Shown in pieces: positions 19,003 to 28,109 of a stretch of 64,000 nt of DNA (position 1 is its first letter; each line of letters starts with the position of its first letter). The notes under the pieces are model-generated. The model was given only the letters and a program-made list of their open reading frames with translations. It was not told where the DNA came from and did not search any database. A program made the position numbers and the translations under genes. This DNA is from Lewinella sp050633125 (GTDB taxonomy: Bacteria; Bacteroidota; Bacteroidia; Chitinophagales; Saprospiraceae), in the NCBI RefSeq assembly GCF_050633125.1, contig NZ_JBOEFX010000081.1, forward strand, positions 38,182-102,181, in the 5' to 3' direction.

Positions 19003-19010
19003 CAAAGATA
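19003..19010 (-). promoter_or_regulatory. -7 box for the LuxE-like gene
   Basis: The minus strand reads TATCTTTG, a full match to TAnnTTTG, 22 bp upstream of the ATG. Confidence 0.55.
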
Positions 19011-19037
19011 CGCGCCACAATTATCAAAAACGAACAA

Positions 19038-19538
19038 ATGAAAGCTCTGCCAATTACGCTCTTTTGCCTCCTTTGCGGAATGTTAATTATTGCATGTGTC
19101 AATCCACCCGATTATCCAGACACCCCTGTTATTGAATATTTAGGCACCAACAAAGCTCAAGTGCGCCAGGGCATTGCATCCCTACCCAATGACACCTTAA
19201 GTATTGTTTTTTCATTTACCGACGGTGATGGTGATTTAAGTATCGAAGATTCTACGGATGTTTTTCTTTATGATAGTCGTTTCCCTAGTATTGCTACCCA
19301 ATATAAGCTTCCCGCAATTCCTGAAGATGGTACCGGTAATGGTATTCGTGGAGAAATCACCATTAATATCCAAAGTGCAAATACAGGCATCTGTTGTATT
19401 GAAAATGGCTTCCCTTGCCCCAATAATCCGCAAAACGCTATTGATACTTTTTCTTACGAGATTCAAATCCGAGATCGCGCAGGCAATTTGAGTAACAAAA
19501 TACGCACAGAGACGATTGATATTATTTGTCGATTGTAA
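19038..19538 (+). CDS. Lipoprotein with acidic DGDGDLS motif, copy 1
   Basis: The 166-residue protein has a lipoprotein signal (LLCGMLIIAC, Cys20) and a mature part containing FSFTDGDGDLSIEDSTDVF. This acidic run resembles calcium-binding loops of extracellular beta-sandwich proteins. It then has EIQIRDRAGNLSNKI and a Cys-rich ICCIENGFPC segment. The next gene encodes a clear paralogue, so the pair arose by tandem duplication. Function is unknown; surface location and calcium binding are inferences. Confidence 0.75.
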   Translation: MKALPITLFCLLCGMLIIACVNPPDYPDTPVIEYLGTNKAQVRQGIASLPNDTLSIVFSFTDGDGDLSIEDSTDVFLYDSRFPSIATQYKLPAIPEDGTGNGIRGEITINIQSANTGICCIENGFPCPNNPQNAIDTFSYEIQIRDRAGNLSNKIRTETIDIICRL

Positions 19539-19552
19539 AACTTCCACAAGCA

Positions 19553-20044
19553 ATGAACTATCGTAATATTATCGGCTTGGTACTCGTATGTTGGGCCTTG
19601 ATGTTCTCTTGCGTCCAACCTCCTTCTTATCCAATAACTCCTGTTATTGAGTATTTAGGTGTTAATAAACTTGCGGTACTGCAAGAACCTTTAGGTCTTG
19701 ATACATTGGAAATTTACTTCTCTTTTACGGATGGAGACGGCGATCTCAGTCTCGAAGATTCTACCGATGTTTTTTTGTTCGATAGTCGGATACCTGGTTT
19801 TACTCAGCAATACAAAATCCCAACAATTCCAGAGGAAGGTACCAGCAATGGCATCAGTGGTGAAATAACCATTCGTATTAAGAATGTGAACGGCGGTATT
19901 TGCTGCATCGAGAATGAATTTCCTTGTTTTGGTATTCCCCTAAATCCTGTTGAGAACTTCTCCTATGAAATTCAAATCAGGGATCGCGCAGGAAATCTGA
20001 GTAATCGAATTAGTACCGAAACTATTCAGGTGATTTGTCAGTAA
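19553..20044 (+). CDS. Lipoprotein with acidic DGDGDLS motif, copy 2
   Basis: This 163-residue paralogue starts at the ATG at 19553, just ahead of a lipoprotein signal (LVCWALMFSC). It shares with the upstream gene TPVIEYLG, FTDGDGDLSLEDSTDVFLFDSR, GICCIENEFPC and YEIQIRDRAGNLSNRI, with the middle more divergent. The stop-to-start gap to copy 1 is 14 bp, so the two are probably co-transcribed. Its last seven bases overlap the convergent hemF gene. Confidence 0.75.
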   Translation: MNYRNIIGLVLVCWALMFSCVQPPSYPITPVIEYLGVNKLAVLQEPLGLDTLEIYFSFTDGDGDLSLEDSTDVFLFDSRIPGFTQQYKIPTIPEEGTSNGISGEITIRIKNVNGGICCIENEFPCFGIPLNPVENFSYEIQIRDRAGNLSNRISTETIQVICQ

Positions 20045-20952
20045 GTATTATCAGCCCAGTCAATTCCTTTGCGCAAATGTTCTTGGGTAAAAGCTTCTTT
20101 ACTTCCAGCTTCTACTTGATAATTGTATTCCCAGCCGGCCAGTGGAGGTAAGCTCATCAAGATGCTTTCTGTGCGGCCATCGGTTTCTAAACCAAACTTG
20201 GTGCCACGATCCCAAACGAGATTGAACTCAACGTAGCGGCCACGACGAATGCGCTGCCAATGGCTTTCATTCTCGGTAAAGGTTTCCCCTTGGTGGCGTT
20301 TCAATAACTCGATATAAGTTGGTGCAAAAGTATCACCGACCTTTTGCACAAATTGCCACAAGTCCTCTTTTGACAATTCAGCATCAGGCCCCAAGCGATC
20401 GAAGAAGATGCCCCCTACCCCACGCGTTTCCTTTCGATGCTTGAGATAAAAATAATCATCAGCCCACGTTTTGAAGCGGCTATAATAATCAGGATGAGCA
20501 TCATCACAAACCGCCTTCAGTTGTTGATGAAACCAGGTAGCGTCTTCAGGAACCACATAATGAGGTGTGAGGTCGATCCCTCCACCAAACCACCAGCGGT
20601 CGTTATCCATCTCAAAATAACGGACATTCATGTGGATAATGGGCACCCGCGGACTACGTGGATGCAAAACAATAGACACACCCGTAGCAAAGAATGGTCC
20701 TCCTTCACCCAGGTGTAAGGATTTAGCCGCAGCTGTAGACAACTCTCCATGTACCGCAGAGAAGTTAACGCCACCTTTCTCAAGGTGTTTGCCATGGATC
20801 ACGCGACTGCGACCACCGCCGCCGCCAGGGCGCTCCCATCGATCTTCCTGAAATTCCCCTTCTCCGTCGGCTGCTTCCAAATCATTACATATACGATCTT
20901 GTAAAGACTGAAACCAGTGTGCTATCTGTTCTTTAGTCATGAAACCTTGCAT
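20038..20952 (-). CDS. hemF: Oxygen-dependent coproporphyrinogen III oxidase
   Basis: The protein matches HemF throughout: RWERPGGGGGRSRVI and GVNFSAVHG near the N-terminus, HMNVRYFE, GGGIDLTPHY with active-site acidic and His residues, RGVGGIFFD, and RRGRYVEFNLVWDRGT followed by RTESILMSLPP. It converts coproporphyrinogen III to protoporphyrinogen IX using oxygen, implying an aerobic haem pathway. Start may be 20952 or the in-frame ATG at 20940. It begins 3 bp after the stop of the ArsC/Spx-like gene, so the two are likely one operon. Confidence 0.96.
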   Translation of the reverse strand: MQGFMTKEQIAHWFQSLQDRICNDLEAADGEGEFQEDRWERPGGGGGRSRVIHGKHLEKGGVNFSAVHGELSTAAAKSLHLGEGGPFFATGVSIVLHPRSPRVPIIHMNVRYFEMDNDRWWFGGGIDLTPHYVVPEDATWFHQQLKAVCDDAHPDYYSRFKTWADDYFYLKHRKETRGVGGIFFDRLGPDAELSKEDLWQFVQKVGDTFAPTYIELLKRHQGETFTENESHWQRIRRGRYVEFNLVWDRGTKFGLETDGRTESILMSLPPLAGWEYNYQVEAGSKEAFTQEHLRKGIDWADNTY

Positions 20953-20955
20953 TTT

Positions 20956-21309
20956 TTATGCTTTCAATGCGGCTAATGCTCCTTCTACACTTTTCTTGCT
21001 ACTACCGGTAAAAACCTGATCGCCAATAACGACTACGGGCCGCTTCAGGAAGGTATATTCATCAAGAATAAGCTGGCGGTAATCTGCTTCAGAGAGCTCC
21101 TTATCGCCCAAGCCCATCGAACGATACTTCATCGCCCGGCGACTAAAGAGGCCTTCGTAGCTGCCTACCACTTCTTTTAATGCATCCAGCTGCTCGGCAG
21201 AAACATTATTGGTTTTAATGTCTTGTAGTTCAAAGCCTTCTCCGCTGTTGAGCGCAGCAATCACTTTTTTGCAAGTCGTACACGTAGAAAGATGATATAT
21301 CTTTGGCAT
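20956..21309 (-). CDS. ArsC/Spx-family thioredoxin-fold protein
   Basis: The 117-residue protein opens with IYHLSTCTTCKKVIAAL, the CxxC and lysine of the ArsC/Spx/YffB family, and ends with the cis-Pro strand LKRPVVVIGDQVFTG. True arsenate reductases of this family have a CX5R-like site; here CTTC suggests an Spx- or YffB-like redox protein. A substrate cannot be named. It has its own -7 box (21335-21342) and precedes hemF. Confidence 0.85.
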   Translation of the reverse strand: MPKIYHLSTCTTCKKVIAALNSGEGFELQDIKTNNVSAEQLDALKEVVGSYEGLFSRRAMKYRSMGLGDKELSEADYRQLILDEYTFLKRPVVVIGDQVFTGSSKKSVEGALAALKA

Positions 21310-21334
21310 AATTATTTGTTCGTTAGCTTATTTG

Positions 21335-21342
21335 CAAAAGTA
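21335..21342 (-). promoter_or_regulatory. -7 box for the ArsC-like/hemF operon
   Basis: The minus strand reads TACTTTTG, a TAnnTTTG match placing transcription start about 21 nt ahead of the ATG at 21309. Confidence 0.5.
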
Positions 21343-21453
21343 GTTTTTTTGCTACCGCTGTTTGTAAACTACAGGTCAGATTTAATGCGTGCTGGTAAAT
21401 TACTTTAAGCTTGTTCGGGATTTTTGCGACAAGCGCTTACCTTTAATACGCCC

Positions 21454-21461
21454 TACATTTG
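21454..21461 (+). promoter_or_regulatory. -7 box for the nucleoside phosphorylase
   Basis: TACATTTG matches the Bacteroidota -7 consensus. The start site would be near 21466, 13 nt before the ATG at 21479. This supports 21479 over the upstream start at 21389. Confidence 0.5.
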
Positions 21462-21478
21462 AAACCAAATACAAATCA

Positions 21479-22369
21479 ATGAAAGATTTCCTCCCTCCCT
21501 CCGAATTGATCGTCAACCCCGATGGTAGTATTTACCACCTCAATCTTCGCCCTGAAGATGTTGGGGACTATATCATTACCGTCGGTGATCAAAACCGTGT
21601 CGCCAGAGTGAGCCAACATTTTGATGAGGTTACGGTACGTAAGGAAAAGCGCGAATTTGTTACCCACACCGGGCGCTTGGGCAACAAGCGAATTACCGTC
21701 ATCTCCACAGGTATCGGGCCCGATAACATTGACATTGTTCTTAATGAGCTTGATGCTTTGGTCAATATAGATTTTGAGGCCCGAAAGGAGAAAGCGATCA
21801 AGAAAAAGCTACCCATCATCCGCATTGGCACCACCGGAGGTTTGCAACCAGAAAATGACGTTGATGACATCGTCTGCTCCAGTGCTGCCATGGGTTTTGA
21901 CAACCTCATGAACTTCTATGAGTGGCAGCCTTCTTCTGTAGAACAGCAACTGGAAAAGGATTGGCACCAATTCCTGGAAAGACATCATTACAAAGCTCCT
22001 ATCCGCCCCTATTTTGTTGAAGGTTCGCAAAATTTACTCAGCCATATCGGAGCTGGTTATGCACAAGGTATTACGATTACAGCGCCAGGTTTTTACGGGC
22101 CACAGGGAAGAACACTACGTGCCACCACCAGACTTTCGCCAGCGATCTTTGATCACCTCCATGATTTCAGATTTGGCACTCAAAAAATCACCAACCTGGA
22201 GATGGAGACTTCGGCGCTTTATGGTTTAAGTCGAATCCTTGGTCATGAAGCACTTTCATGCAGTGTAATTTTAGCAAACAGATCGAAAAATACGTTTAGC
22301 ACCAACCCCAAGGCTGCTGTTGACAACCTTATTATAGAGGTCTTGAAGCGTATTGCGGAGCTTGAATAA
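21479..22369 (+). CDS. Nucleoside (uridine-type) phosphorylase
   Basis: The 296-residue product belongs to the PNP/UDP phosphorylase family: YIITVGDQNRVARVS, a phosphate-binding STGIGPDN, IRIGTTGGL and the nucleoside-binding NLEMETSALYGLSRILGH. The family cleaves nucleosides with phosphate to base and (deoxy)ribose-1-phosphate. The MET motif with the neighbouring residues is closest to uridine phosphorylases, but specificity is inferred. The ATG at 21479 is chosen because upstream codons precede the promoter box. The methyltransferase gene follows within 17 bp but has its own promoter. Confidence 0.88.
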   Translation: MKDFLPPSELIVNPDGSIYHLNLRPEDVGDYIITVGDQNRVARVSQHFDEVTVRKEKREFVTHTGRLGNKRITVISTGIGPDNIDIVLNELDALVNIDFEARKEKAIKKKLPIIRIGTTGGLQPENDVDDIVCSSAAMGFDNLMNFYEWQPSSVEQQLEKDWHQFLERHHYKAPIRPYFVEGSQNLLSHIGAGYAQGITITAPGFYGPQGRTLRATTRLSPAIFDHLHDFRFGTQKITNLEMETSALYGLSRILGHEALSCSVILANRSKNTFSTNPKAAVDNLIIEVLKRIAELE

Positions 22370-22374
22370 AAATG

Positions 22375-22382
22375 TACCTTTG
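22375..22382 (+). promoter_or_regulatory. -7 box four bases before the RlmI-like ATG
   Basis: The sequence reads TACCTTTG-CGCG-ATG. It starts five bases after the preceding stop codon and leaves no room for a leader, suggesting a leaderless transcript. It also shows that the in-frame ATG at 22372 lies upstream of transcription start. Confidence 0.55.
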
Positions 22383-22386
22383 CGCG

Positions 22387-23568
22387 ATGGAAAAATATGT
22401 GAAGCTTAAGCCAAAGAAAGCCGTTTTTGTTCGTCGCCAGCATCCGTGGGTTTTCTCCGGTGCTATTGGCGAACAGGCCGATGGTCTAGAAGATGGAGAC
22501 CGAGTCAGTGTACTTGACCCTGAAGGCAATTGCCTAGCCACGGGGCACTATCAAGAAGGTAGTATTCGCGTACGCTTGCTTCACCGCGGAGCAGAGGCTC
22601 CACCTGCTGACTTCTGGGAAACATCTTTGGCAAGAGCCTACGCGAGTAGACAAGTGATTCTTGGCGCACAAGCTGATCTTACCGACGCCTACCGTCTTGT
22701 TCACGGAGCTGGCGATCTCTTGCCTGGGCTCGTTATCGATATCTACAAGGACCTCGCAGTGGTACAATGCCATAGCATGGGCATGTACCGTGAGCGTCAG
22801 GATATTTCTGATGCTTTACAAAAAGTATTAGGTGATCAAATCTCTTCCATTTACCTGAGGGCCCGAAAAACATTGCCTCAACGTTTTCAAGAAGAGGCGA
22901 TCGATGGTTTTCTTATGGGCAATTCAGCGGAAGCTACCGTTAAAGAACTGGGGCATTCTTTCAAGATCAATGCCGCTACTGGTCAAAAAACAGGCTTTTT
23001 TCTCGATCAGCGAGACAATCGCCAGCTATTGGCTTATTACGCCAAAGATAAAACAGTATTGAATACTTTCTGCTATACGGGTGGTTTTAGTATTTACGCC
23101 CTTAAGGCTGGGGCGACCCAAGTAGATAGTGTAGACGTGTCGGCAAAAGCCATGTTGCTTACTGAGGAAAATGTCACACTCAACGAATTGCCAACTGACC
23201 GGCATAACGCGATTACAAGTGATGTTTTGCAATTTTTGCGCAAGCAGGAGACACCTTATGATATTGTCGTGGTCGATCCACCTGCTTATGCCAAGAGTTT
23301 CAACAAAAGGCACCGTGCAGTACAGGGTTACAAACGTTTGAATACGGAAGCCATGCGTCTGGTTAAGCCCGGCGGACTGTTATTCACCTTCTCTTGCTCG
23401 CAGGTGGTTGACCGGCAGTTGTTTCAGGATACCATCGTCGCTGCTGGCTTAGAGGCAGGGCGTTCTGCAAGGGTTCTTCATCAAATGACACAAGCAGCCG
23501 ATCACCCCGTAAATCTTTTCCATCCAGAAGGATCCTACCTAAAAGGCTTGGTTGTACAATTGGACTAG
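22387..23568 (+). CDS. rlmI: Class I SAM-dependent 23S rRNA methyltransferase, RlmI-like
   Basis: The 393-residue protein has an N-terminal PUA domain (VKLKPKKAVFVRRQHPWVFSGAI) and a C-terminal Rossmann methyltransferase with GFFLDQRDNRQLL, NTFCYTGGFSIYAL and the catalytic-loop VVVDPPAYAKS. This layout is that of RlmI, which makes m5C1962 in 23S rRNA; specificity here is by family. I use the ATG at 22387 because a -7 box sits between it and the next upstream ATG. Confidence 0.88.
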   Translation: MEKYVKLKPKKAVFVRRQHPWVFSGAIGEQADGLEDGDRVSVLDPEGNCLATGHYQEGSIRVRLLHRGAEAPPADFWETSLARAYASRQVILGAQADLTDAYRLVHGAGDLLPGLVIDIYKDLAVVQCHSMGMYRERQDISDALQKVLGDQISSIYLRARKTLPQRFQEEAIDGFLMGNSAEATVKELGHSFKINAATGQKTGFFLDQRDNRQLLAYYAKDKTVLNTFCYTGGFSIYALKAGATQVDSVDVSAKAMLLTEENVTLNELPTDRHNAITSDVLQFLRKQETPYDIVVVDPPAYAKSFNKRHRAVQGYKRLNTEAMRLVKPGGLLFTFSCSQVVDRQLFQDTIVAAGLEAGRSARVLHQMTQAADHPVNLFHPEGSYLKGLVVQLD

Positions 23569-25259
23569 TTACTTAATTGCTGATCCACTTTTTCGTACCG
23601 AGCTAGTAATCGCTGAAATTGTAACTGATCCTTAAGGTAATCATACGGCGCCATCGTATAATCGATATTCACGGGATTGAAACCCAAAGCGAGTCCTTTA
23701 TCTAAATAATAGTAGCAGCTATCGGGTTGTCCTTTGAAAAAGTAGGTCTCTGCCAAAGTTGTATAGGGATACCCGACCATGGTGTCTATCTCAATAACCT
23801 TATTGATGAGTACCATAGCAGAATCATGTTCCTCCTGGTAATTAAAAATCATAGCCACTCGGTTTAATGAGCTCATCCTTTGGTAGCGTTTTACATTTCC
23901 CCAATGCGCCTTTCTGTAAATATTGATGACATGATCATCTCTATTAAGCATCCCTGCAAAACCAATATTGGAGTTAATTGCTGCTACGTTACCAGGATCT
24001 AAGTCGAAAGCTTCCTTAAAGAAGTTAAGTGCTTTAGCCGTATCCTGTTCTGCAAAAGCAGTAACGCCTTTGATCAGGTACGAAAAAACATTTTCGCCAG
24101 GCCTTGAATAATAGTCGTCCAGGATTTTGGTTGCTGCTGCGAAATCTCCCTCCTGAAATACCATTTCTGCCCATGTAATAGCAGCCATGCTCTGTGCTTC
24201 TGGATCATCATGCTCACGCTCCATAAGGGCGGTATAGAGACTATCTACCTTGGTCAAGCCATGATAAGTATACAACATCCAAGCCAAGCTATTTTGCCTT
24301 TCAATATTTCCTGGGTCCAACTCAACCGATCGCCGAAGGGCTGATATAGCTAGCTCTACACTATCTTGTTCCTGATATATATAGGCCAAATTGATGTGCG
24401 GCAAGGTAAAATCAGGTTTAAGCTCAATTGCTTTTTTGTATTTTTCAATAGCCCCATCAAGGTCATCTAACTCTCTGAGCATTGCTCCCCATCCCAAATA
24501 CGCCCAGTGCGCTTCCGCAGGATTGGTCTGGAGAAGACGGCGAATCGTTTTGATCGCTTCGTCATATCTTTTTTCCTGCCTCAGTACCAATGCCAATCGA
24601 TAAGGATCGGTGTGATAAAGAATACCTTCCGCTAAATCTTTGAATAGCAGGTCTAAAGCTTCCACCTCACTACCAGGATCTGCAAAGCGAACACTCGTAA
24701 TTTTGGGGTACCCCGTCATTCTGATTTGTGCCTCGTAGCGATTACCAATCTTGGTTATCTCACCATGCAGCGTCTTATTCTCTCGACCTAAAGCTTCGCG
24801 AATTTGAAAAGCCAAGGTCCGCAGAGATAAACCTACCCCCAATACCGAGAGGTCAATGTCTTGTTGGTTGCTTTTTAATTGAAGAGAATCCTCCTTGACG
24901 GAACCAGCCTGTTCCTTTAACTCCTCTAGTTTTTCCTGTACTCTGACGGCCATTACCTGTCCATTGTAACCCTGTTCCTCTAATTGCTTAGGGACGCTAA
25001 ACGCCTGGATAAAATAGCCCTGATCCTTGAATAAACGTAGGAAAAAAACGAGGAAAAGGATGACTAATAGTAATGTACCTAGTTTTAGAACGATAGAAAC
25101 CAGGCCCTCAAGAAGCTTGGGAAACCACGCGAAACTAAGTAGATAACCCCACTTTAATTGCTTCACCGATTGCCAGGAGTTTTCCGAGATCGTTTTGGTT
25201 TTAGCAAGCGTCCCTTTGGCACTTACGCTTGTCCACCAAGCACGCATTCTTTTTAACAT
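23565..25259 (-). CDS. Membrane-anchored TPR protein
   Basis: The ATG at 25259 gives a 564-residue protein with a short cytosolic start, a long hydrophobic helix (LGTLLLVILFLVFFLRLF, near residues 65-82), a coiled or beta region, and then tandem tetratricopeptide repeats from about residue 215 to the end (for example AHWAYLGWGAMLRELDDLDGAIEKY-type units). TPR arrays bind proteins; no enzymatic domain is seen. The frame continues to 25412 into the helicase gene, but that extension is not TPR-like and is rejected. The gene lies 64 bp downstream of the helicase on the same strand. Partner unknown. Confidence 0.8.
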   Translation of the reverse strand: MLKRMRAWWTSVSAKGTLAKTKTISENSWQSVKQLKWGYLLSFAWFPKLLEGLVSIVLKLGTLLLVILFLVFFLRLFKDQGYFIQAFSVPKQLEEQGYNGQVMAVRVQEKLEELKEQAGSVKEDSLQLKSNQQDIDLSVLGVGLSLRTLAFQIREALGRENKTLHGEITKIGNRYEAQIRMTGYPKITSVRFADPGSEVEALDLLFKDLAEGILYHTDPYRLALVLRQEKRYDEAIKTIRRLLQTNPAEAHWAYLGWGAMLRELDDLDGAIEKYKKAIELKPDFTLPHINLAYIYQEQDSVELAISALRRSVELDPGNIERQNSLAWMLYTYHGLTKVDSLYTALMEREHDDPEAQSMAAITWAEMVFQEGDFAAATKILDDYYSRPGENVFSYLIKGVTAFAEQDTAKALNFFKEAFDLDPGNVAAINSNIGFAGMLNRDDHVINIYRKAHWGNVKRYQRMSSLNRVAMIFNYQEEHDSAMVLINKVIEIDTMVGYPYTTLAETYFFKGQPDSCYYYLDKGLALGFNPVNIDYTMAPYDYLKDQLQFQRLLARYEKVDQQLSN

Positions 25260-25323
25260 CAGAAAAAAATTAAGGATTATTGCCAAACCAATAATACAGC
25301 TTTTGTATCGTCGCAACAAATGA

Positions 25324-26874
25324 CTATTGCAATTTCTTGATAGCTGCCAGAATACTGGCCTCCAGCACCTCCATTTCTTGCCTGAACTCAGGGAAGGCTT
25401 GCTGTAGGGCATAAAAAGCAGGTACTGCGGCAGTAAGATCCCCCGTCTGCAACACCTCTTCTACTTCTTCTTTGTGTGCTAAAAAGGCAGTTCGATCTAG
25501 CAAAGCCTCTATTTCTGCATCATCAGCAAAATCATCCGCAAATGCTTTAACGACAGGGTCTACTTTTATATCACCGTGCCGTAAGCGAGTAGCCAACTTA
25601 AGTCCTTCCAACTGTGTACACCGACTCAGTGCAACGTATGTTTGTCCTGCGGCAAAAGCCCCATTTAGATTAGCAAAAACCTGTTCAAAAGTCAATCCCT
25701 GGCTCTTATGCACGGTAATAGCCCAAGCAAGCTTTAGTGGAAATTGCTCATAGCTACCAGTTTCAATCTCGTCAATCTCTCGCTCTTCGGCATTCCACTC
25801 GTAACGAACTTTGGTCCAGCGAACTGTTTCTACTACAATAGGGTCGGTAGTTTCGCTCCCCTGCAAAGAGCAGTCGACCGTAATACGATCTTCTTCTAGT
25901 TTGATAACTTTACCAATCTTCCCATTGAAAAATCGACGAGCTTCCCCAATGTCATTTTTGACAAACATCACCTGTGCGCCTACTTTTAGTACTAATTCAG
26001 GAGGCGTAGGCATGTCTGACGGTTTAAAATCTCCCGTAACGAGGCCAAGATAAGTGTAAGACGGAGTGTCCAGCGCTTTGAGTTCCCGCTTGTTACGGCG
26101 ATCAACATCTCGGTTGGTTACACCAAGATAAATGTACCCAGCCTGGGTGTAATTGAAATCTGCAGGGACCCAATGCTTATTTAAAAGCGCTAAATCTGCT
26201 GAACTTTGTTCTCCTGAACGTATTCTGTTTAACACACGTACAAAAGATAAATCTCGCTGGCGATACACTTTTTGAAGCTCCAGTAATTTTGGCTGAGCGG
26301 CCTTCCATGCCAGTGCACTAAAAAAATAAGAACTCTCGTAATGGTGCCTCAAAAGCTCCCATTGATCATCAGGAGTGACAGGAGGCAACTGAAAAGGGTC
26401 ACCTATAAAAAGGACCTGTTTGCCACCAAATGGCAGGTAACGATCACCACCGTAAGTACGGAGTAAACGGTCGATAACATCCAACAAATCGCAACGCACC
26501 ATGCTTACTTCATCAATAACCAATAGCTCTAATTCTTTAAAAAGCTTCCTCTTCTGCTGCGACATTTTAAAATGAGAACGAATAGACACTCCCGGGCGAT
26601 CAGGCTCAGCGCGTGATCGCAAACGGGGATCATTCGCAGGATAGACGCTGGGAGGGATATGAAAAAGAGAATGAATGGTCATGCCGCCAGCATTAACAGC
26701 AGCCACACCGGTAGGTGCAACAATGGCCATCTTCTTTTTCACATACTTGCGGATATAACGGAGAAAAGTGGTCTTACCTGTTCCTGCTTTACCGGTAAGG
26801 AAGACATTGAAATTAGTCGCTTCGATCAGAAAGAGTGCCGCTTTAAAGGCTTTGTTTTTAGGGTCAATCAACAT
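25324..26874 (-). CDS. PIF1/RecD-like superfamily 1 DNA helicase
   Basis: The 516-residue protein has Walker A TGKAGTGKTT (residues 27-36), motif Ia VAPTGVAAVNAGGMTIHSLF, Walker B LLVIDEVSMV near 120, GDPFQLPPV, and the C-terminal UvrD-like motif LAWAITVHKSQGLTFEQV with TYVALSRCTQLEGL. This combination defines PIF1-type 5'-3' helicases. Such enzymes act on replication and recombination intermediates. The last about 80 residues are an acidic-helical tail. The preceding interval to the DUF3810 gene is short and without clear signals. Confidence 0.92.
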   Translation of the reverse strand: MLIDPKNKAFKAALFLIEATNFNVFLTGKAGTGKTTFLRYIRKYVKKKMAIVAPTGVAAVNAGGMTIHSLFHIPPSVYPANDPRLRSRAEPDRPGVSIRSHFKMSQQKRKLFKELELLVIDEVSMVRCDLLDVIDRLLRTYGGDRYLPFGGKQVLFIGDPFQLPPVTPDDQWELLRHHYESSYFFSALAWKAAQPKLLELQKVYRQRDLSFVRVLNRIRSGEQSSADLALLNKHWVPADFNYTQAGYIYLGVTNRDVDRRNKRELKALDTPSYTYLGLVTGDFKPSDMPTPPELVLKVGAQVMFVKNDIGEARRFFNGKIGKVIKLEEDRITVDCSLQGSETTDPIVVETVRWTKVRYEWNAEEREIDEIETGSYEQFPLKLAWAITVHKSQGLTFEQVFANLNGAFAAGQTYVALSRCTQLEGLKLATRLRHGDIKVDPVVKAFADDFADDAEIEALLDRTAFLAHKEEVEEVLQTGDLTAAVPAFYALQQAFPEFRQEMEVLEASILAAIKKLQ

Positions 26875-26982
26875 CCTACTTTTTGTTCATTGTTCCTTAA
26901 AATTAAAACTTTAATTCGGATCTACAACACAAACTAGTAGAAAGATGTGAGATACTTCACGTCTTTGCAAAGGGTAGAAACG

Positions 26983-28071
26983 CTAATTTGATTGCAAAAA
27001 AGCGTCAGCATCTTTTCGCCAAGCCTCGACCAAGAGGATTACTTTACTGTAATTTTCCATTCCTTCCTCAATGCCTTGCGCCTTGAGGTAAGAATCATAA
27101 GCGGCATCCCGAAACTTGGGCATAATATCAGGGTAAGCGGCGTTATTTTCATTAATCGCTTCGAGATCGGCCACCAGTCCTTTGTCTAGCGTAGCCCTAA
27201 ATTGCGAATAGCTTTCTGGGGCAACCCTACGCCACCCTGATGCTAAGCGTCGCCAATATCCCAGGCGAATCGCGTATTTCAAAGCAGGGTCCGTTACCCG
27301 AAAGGCTGTCAGGTAAGCCCAAAAACTACAACTGCCTTCATCACCGAAACCATAGCCATGAGCCATTTCGTGTGCCATCGTATAAGGTTGCTGCAGCTCC
27401 AATAAGCCTCCGTCAATGTGCCCTTCTCCCGTCCAGGGAAGGTAGAGGCCAGCGGAGCTAAAACGCAGAAAAAGCCCCTTGGGGTAAACAAGGCGTCCTC
27501 GAACACTACCAATGACCGGATAGTTGTAATAAGTAAGCACTTGTTCTAGCCCTTCCCTTAGTAAATCTTCCCTGTTTTCTGGAAAATGACCTGAGCCTAA
27601 TGCCAACGTATCCGCACCAGGTATTTGTCTGCGAAGTTCGGCGAGTACACCTGCTTCCGCTGCTACTTGTGCTTGCATATCAGACCGAGAAGGAGTGCTT
27701 AATTCAAAACCTAATTTGTCTTCTACTGAAACTCTTCCATAGTTAAATCCCCACAAAAGCAGAAAAGTAAACACAAGCCAACCGCTAAAGCCCAATAGAC
27801 CGAGAAGTGCCGACCATAGCCGCTGAATGCCTTTGAGTTTTCGCCAGCGGATAATTGCTCTGATAAACCTTAGCAAGAGAACAAAGAACAGAAGATAGAG
27901 CACCGCAAAAGGAACCCAGGAAGTGATCATCGTGTCCCAAAACATTCGGAAGAGCGAAAAGAAGCCCCGCGAATAATATTGCTCTACCCACTCGGGGCTG
28001 GCTACGGCCCGAATAACCAAGGCCAAGGTTGCTAAAACTATCCCCCAGCGGACAAACCCCTTACGATGCAT
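26983..28071 (-). CDS. DUF3810 membrane protein with HExxH motif
   Basis: The 362-residue protein has three N-terminal membrane segments (about 10-25, 50-70, 92-108), then a globular part with AHEMAHGYGFGDEGSC: His234-Glu-Met-Ala-His238 and a downstream Glu245, the pattern of gluzincin-like metallopeptidases. DUF3810 is a Bacteroidota/Firmicutes family of unknown function; membrane metalloprotease activity is an inference from the motif. Confidence 0.88.
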   Translation of the reverse strand: MHRKGFVRWGIVLATLALVIRAVASPEWVEQYYSRGFFSLFRMFWDTMITSWVPFAVLYLLFFVLLLRFIRAIIRWRKLKGIQRLWSALLGLLGFSGWLVFTFLLLWGFNYGRVSVEDKLGFELSTPSRSDMQAQVAAEAGVLAELRRQIPGADTLALGSGHFPENREDLLREGLEQVLTYYNYPVIGSVRGRLVYPKGLFLRFSSAGLYLPWTGEGHIDGGLLELQQPYTMAHEMAHGYGFGDEGSCSFWAYLTAFRVTDPALKYAIRLGYWRRLASGWRRVAPESYSQFRATLDKGLVADLEAINENNAAYPDIMPKFRDAAYDSYLKAQGIEEGMENYSKVILLVEAWRKDADAFLQSN

Positions 28072-28109
28072 GATAAAAAATTGAATTAGTAGAAATAGAA
28101 ATGCTTAAT

